Below, one piece after another: positions 5,256 through 6,555 of a DNA stretch of 6,555 nucleotides (position 1 is the first letter of the stretch; every line of letters begins with the position of its first letter). Where the stretch lies: NCBI GenBank assembly GCA_937916485.1, contig CALFSV010000397.1:1-6555 (forward strand). The letters run 5' to 3'. Origin of the DNA: an uncultured Paracoccaceae bacterium. GTDB lineage: Bacteria; Pseudomonadota; Alphaproteobacteria; Rhodobacterales; Rhodobacteraceae. Both the position numbers and the translations under genes were made by a program. The notes under the pieces are model-generated. The model had not been told where the DNA came from. It made no database searches and saw nothing but the letters and a program-made list of their open reading frames with translations.

Positions 5256-6555
5256 GTGGCAAATGAGTTTCCATCGACTGCACGGGTGGTCATCGTCGGC
5301 GGTGGCGTCATGGGTGTGGGCTTGGCCTATCATCTGGGCCACGAAGGCTGGGGCAACGACACCGTTCTGCTGGAAAAGGCCGAACTGACATCGGGCAGCA
5401 CATGGCATGCGGCAGGCCAGATCACCCATTCGACATCCAGTTTCGGGTTGGGCAAATGTGTTGATTATAACATCGGGCTTTATTCCGGCGGGCTAGAGGC
5501 CGAGACGGGCCAGCCTGTCACATGGCACGGGTGTGGGTCCTTCCGGCTGGCCTATACAACAGATGAAATGGACTGGTTGCGCCACACGCTGTCGGTCGGT
5601 CGGTCGCTGGGGTTCAACATCGAGTTGGTGGGCCCAGAGAAGGTCGCCGAACTGCACCCTTTCTATAATCTCGACGGTGTGTTGGGCGCCCTGCACACGC
5701 CCGATGACGGCCATGTCGACCCCACGAACGTGACGATGGCCATGGCCGCTGGTGCGCGGCAGAAAGGTGTTAAAATCATCCGCCAGTGCCGCGCCACCAA
5801 CATCACGCAATTGCCCTCGGGTGAATGGCAGGTCGAGACCGACAAAGGCACGATCACCTGCGAACACGTTGTCAATGCGGGCGGCACCTATGCGCGCCAA
5901 ATGGGTGAATGGTCAGGTTTGCAACTGCCGATGACCTCAATGACTCACCACTATTTTGTCACCGAACCGGTGCCCGAATTCGAAGCACTCGACAAAGAGC
6001 TTCCTGTTATCCGCGACGACAAAAAGGTGTCGGGCTACATCCGGATGGAGCAAAAGCGCGGCCTCATCGGGATCTATGAGAAAGAGAACCCCAATTCTGT
6101 CTGGCACGATCACTGCCCGTGGGATTATGAAAACTGGCTGTTTGATGCCGATTACGACCGGGTCATGCCATATCTTGAGGAAAGCCTGAACCGCATGCCG
6201 ATCTTTGCAGAGCTTGGCATTCAACGCGAAGTGCACGGCGCGATCAGCCACCCGCCCGACGGCAACCCGCTGATTGGCCCTGCCCCCGGCGTGCGCAATT
6301 ACTGGTGCTGCTGCGGCACGCAGATCGGCATCGGCTGGGGGCCGGGGCTGACCCGCGAGCTGGCCCGCTGGATGGTACACGGAGCAGCCAACATCTCGAT
6401 GCGTGAATACGATCCGCGCCGCTTTGGCAGCTATGCCAACAAGGAATGGCAGGTGGTGAAAGCCGAAGAAGATTACTGTCTGCGTCACGAAATCCCGTTC
6501 CCGCATTTCAACAGATTGGCAGGGCGGCCTATCAAGCCTTCGCCATTGCACGAAT
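5256..6555 (+). CDS. FAD-dependent oxidoreductase, dimethylglycine/sarcosine dehydrogenase family (partial, first 433 aa)
   Basis: The frame is open from the GTG at 5256 to the window edge without a stop. A Rossmann FAD-binding motif VVIVGGGVMGVGLAYHL begins at residue 11 (GxGxxG at 15-20), with the ribose-binding acidic residue Glu40 in LLEK. The motif SGSTWHAAG (46-54) contains His51, the position that binds FAD covalently in dimethylglycine and sarcosine dehydrogenases. VVNAGGTYARQMGEW (205-219) and a second nucleotide-contacting segment ending GIGWGPGLTRELARW (358-372) complete the DAO-type fold. Residues 424-433 (RPIKPSPLHE) look like the linker into the C-terminal folate-binding GcvT-like domain of these roughly 800-aa enzymes, which would lie beyond the window. 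The family oxidises N-methyl groups and passes the one-carbon unit to tetrahydrofolate. Divergence from the Rieske operon across a shared control region suggests it acts on a demethylated product of that enzyme (inference). A triple Cys at 351-353 is unusual. Confidence 0.93.
   Translation, partial: MANEFPSTARVVIVGGGVMGVGLAYHLGHEGWGNDTVLLEKAELTSGSTWHAAGQITHSTSSFGLGKCVDYNIGLYSGGLEAETGQPVTWHGCGSFRLAYTTDEMDWLRHTLSVGRSLGFNIELVGPEKVAELHPFYNLDGVLGALHTPDDGHVDPTNVTMAMAAGARQKGVKIIRQCRATNITQLPSGEWQVETDKGTITCEHVVNAGGTYARQMGEWSGLQLPMTSMTHHYFVTEPVPEFEALDKELPVIRDDKKVSGYIRMEQKRGLIGIYEKENPNSVWHDHCPWDYENWLFDADYDRVMPYLEESLNRMPIFAELGIQREVHGAISHPPDGNPLIGPAPGVRNYWCCCGTQIGIGWGPGLTRELARWMVHGAANISMREYDPRRFGSYANKEWQVVKAEEDYCLRHEIPFPHFNRLAGRPIKPSPLHE

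Noticed and set aside
5188..5283. N-terminal extension of the RpiR regulator by 32 codons
   Set aside because: It would run through the shared promoter gap and the start of the divergent gene; RpiR homology begins after the ATG at 5187.
5937..6551. A minus-strand open frame (204 codons) opposite the FAD oxidoreductase
   Set aside because: The plus strand carries a continuous dimethylglycine-dehydrogenase-like sequence; the opposite frame shows no family resemblance.
1..6555. CRISPR arrays, tRNA or rRNA genes, and strong rho-independent terminators
   Set aside because: I saw no regularly spaced direct repeats, no tRNA- or rRNA-like stretches, and no GC-rich hairpin followed by a T run at a gene end in the window.

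Overview
The window looks like a compact catabolic gene cluster from a marine alphaproteobacterium, most likely of the Rhodobacteraceae/Roseobacter type. This rests on moderate-to-high GC, the protein families present, the tight gene packing, and the general resemblance of the proteins to those of that group; no database search was possible. It contains a probable six-gene leftward operon and one divergent rightward gene that runs off the right edge. Almost every base is coding, and no stretch over 300 bases lacks a gene.

Leftward unit (minus strand, in transcription order): an RpiR-family regulator (4300-5187); a Rieske non-heme iron oxygenase alpha subunit of the quaternary-amine type (3224-4303); an Asp/Glu racemase-superfamily protein resembling arylmalonate decarboxylase and maleate isomerase (2398-3231); a sulfotransferase-like P-loop protein (1662-2405); an NAD(P)-dependent aldehyde dehydrogenase (220-1665); and a carboxymuconolactone decarboxylase-family gene that appears cut short (16-216). 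Four junctions overlap by 4 or 8 nt and the fifth has a 3-nt gap, so the set should be co-transcribed and largely translationally coupled.

Rightward unit: from 5256 an FAD oxidoreductase of the dimethylglycine/sarcosine dehydrogenase family begins with a GTG start and continues past the window edge. The 68-bp gap between the two units (5188-5255) must hold both promoters. It contains a short inverted repeat (5220-5237) that overlaps a candidate regulator promoter.

How the genes may work together (inference): the Rieske oxygenase would attack an N-methylated quaternary amine or betaine, cleaving a C-N bond or removing a methyl group. The dimethylglycine-dehydrogenase-like enzyme would remove further methyl groups. 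The aldehyde dehydrogenase would oxidise a semialdehyde released from the carbon skeleton, and the racemase-superfamily protein would decarboxylate or isomerise an intermediate. The role of the sulfotransferase-like protein is unexplained. I do not recognise this exact gene combination as a characterised pathway, and the substrate cannot be read from the sequence.
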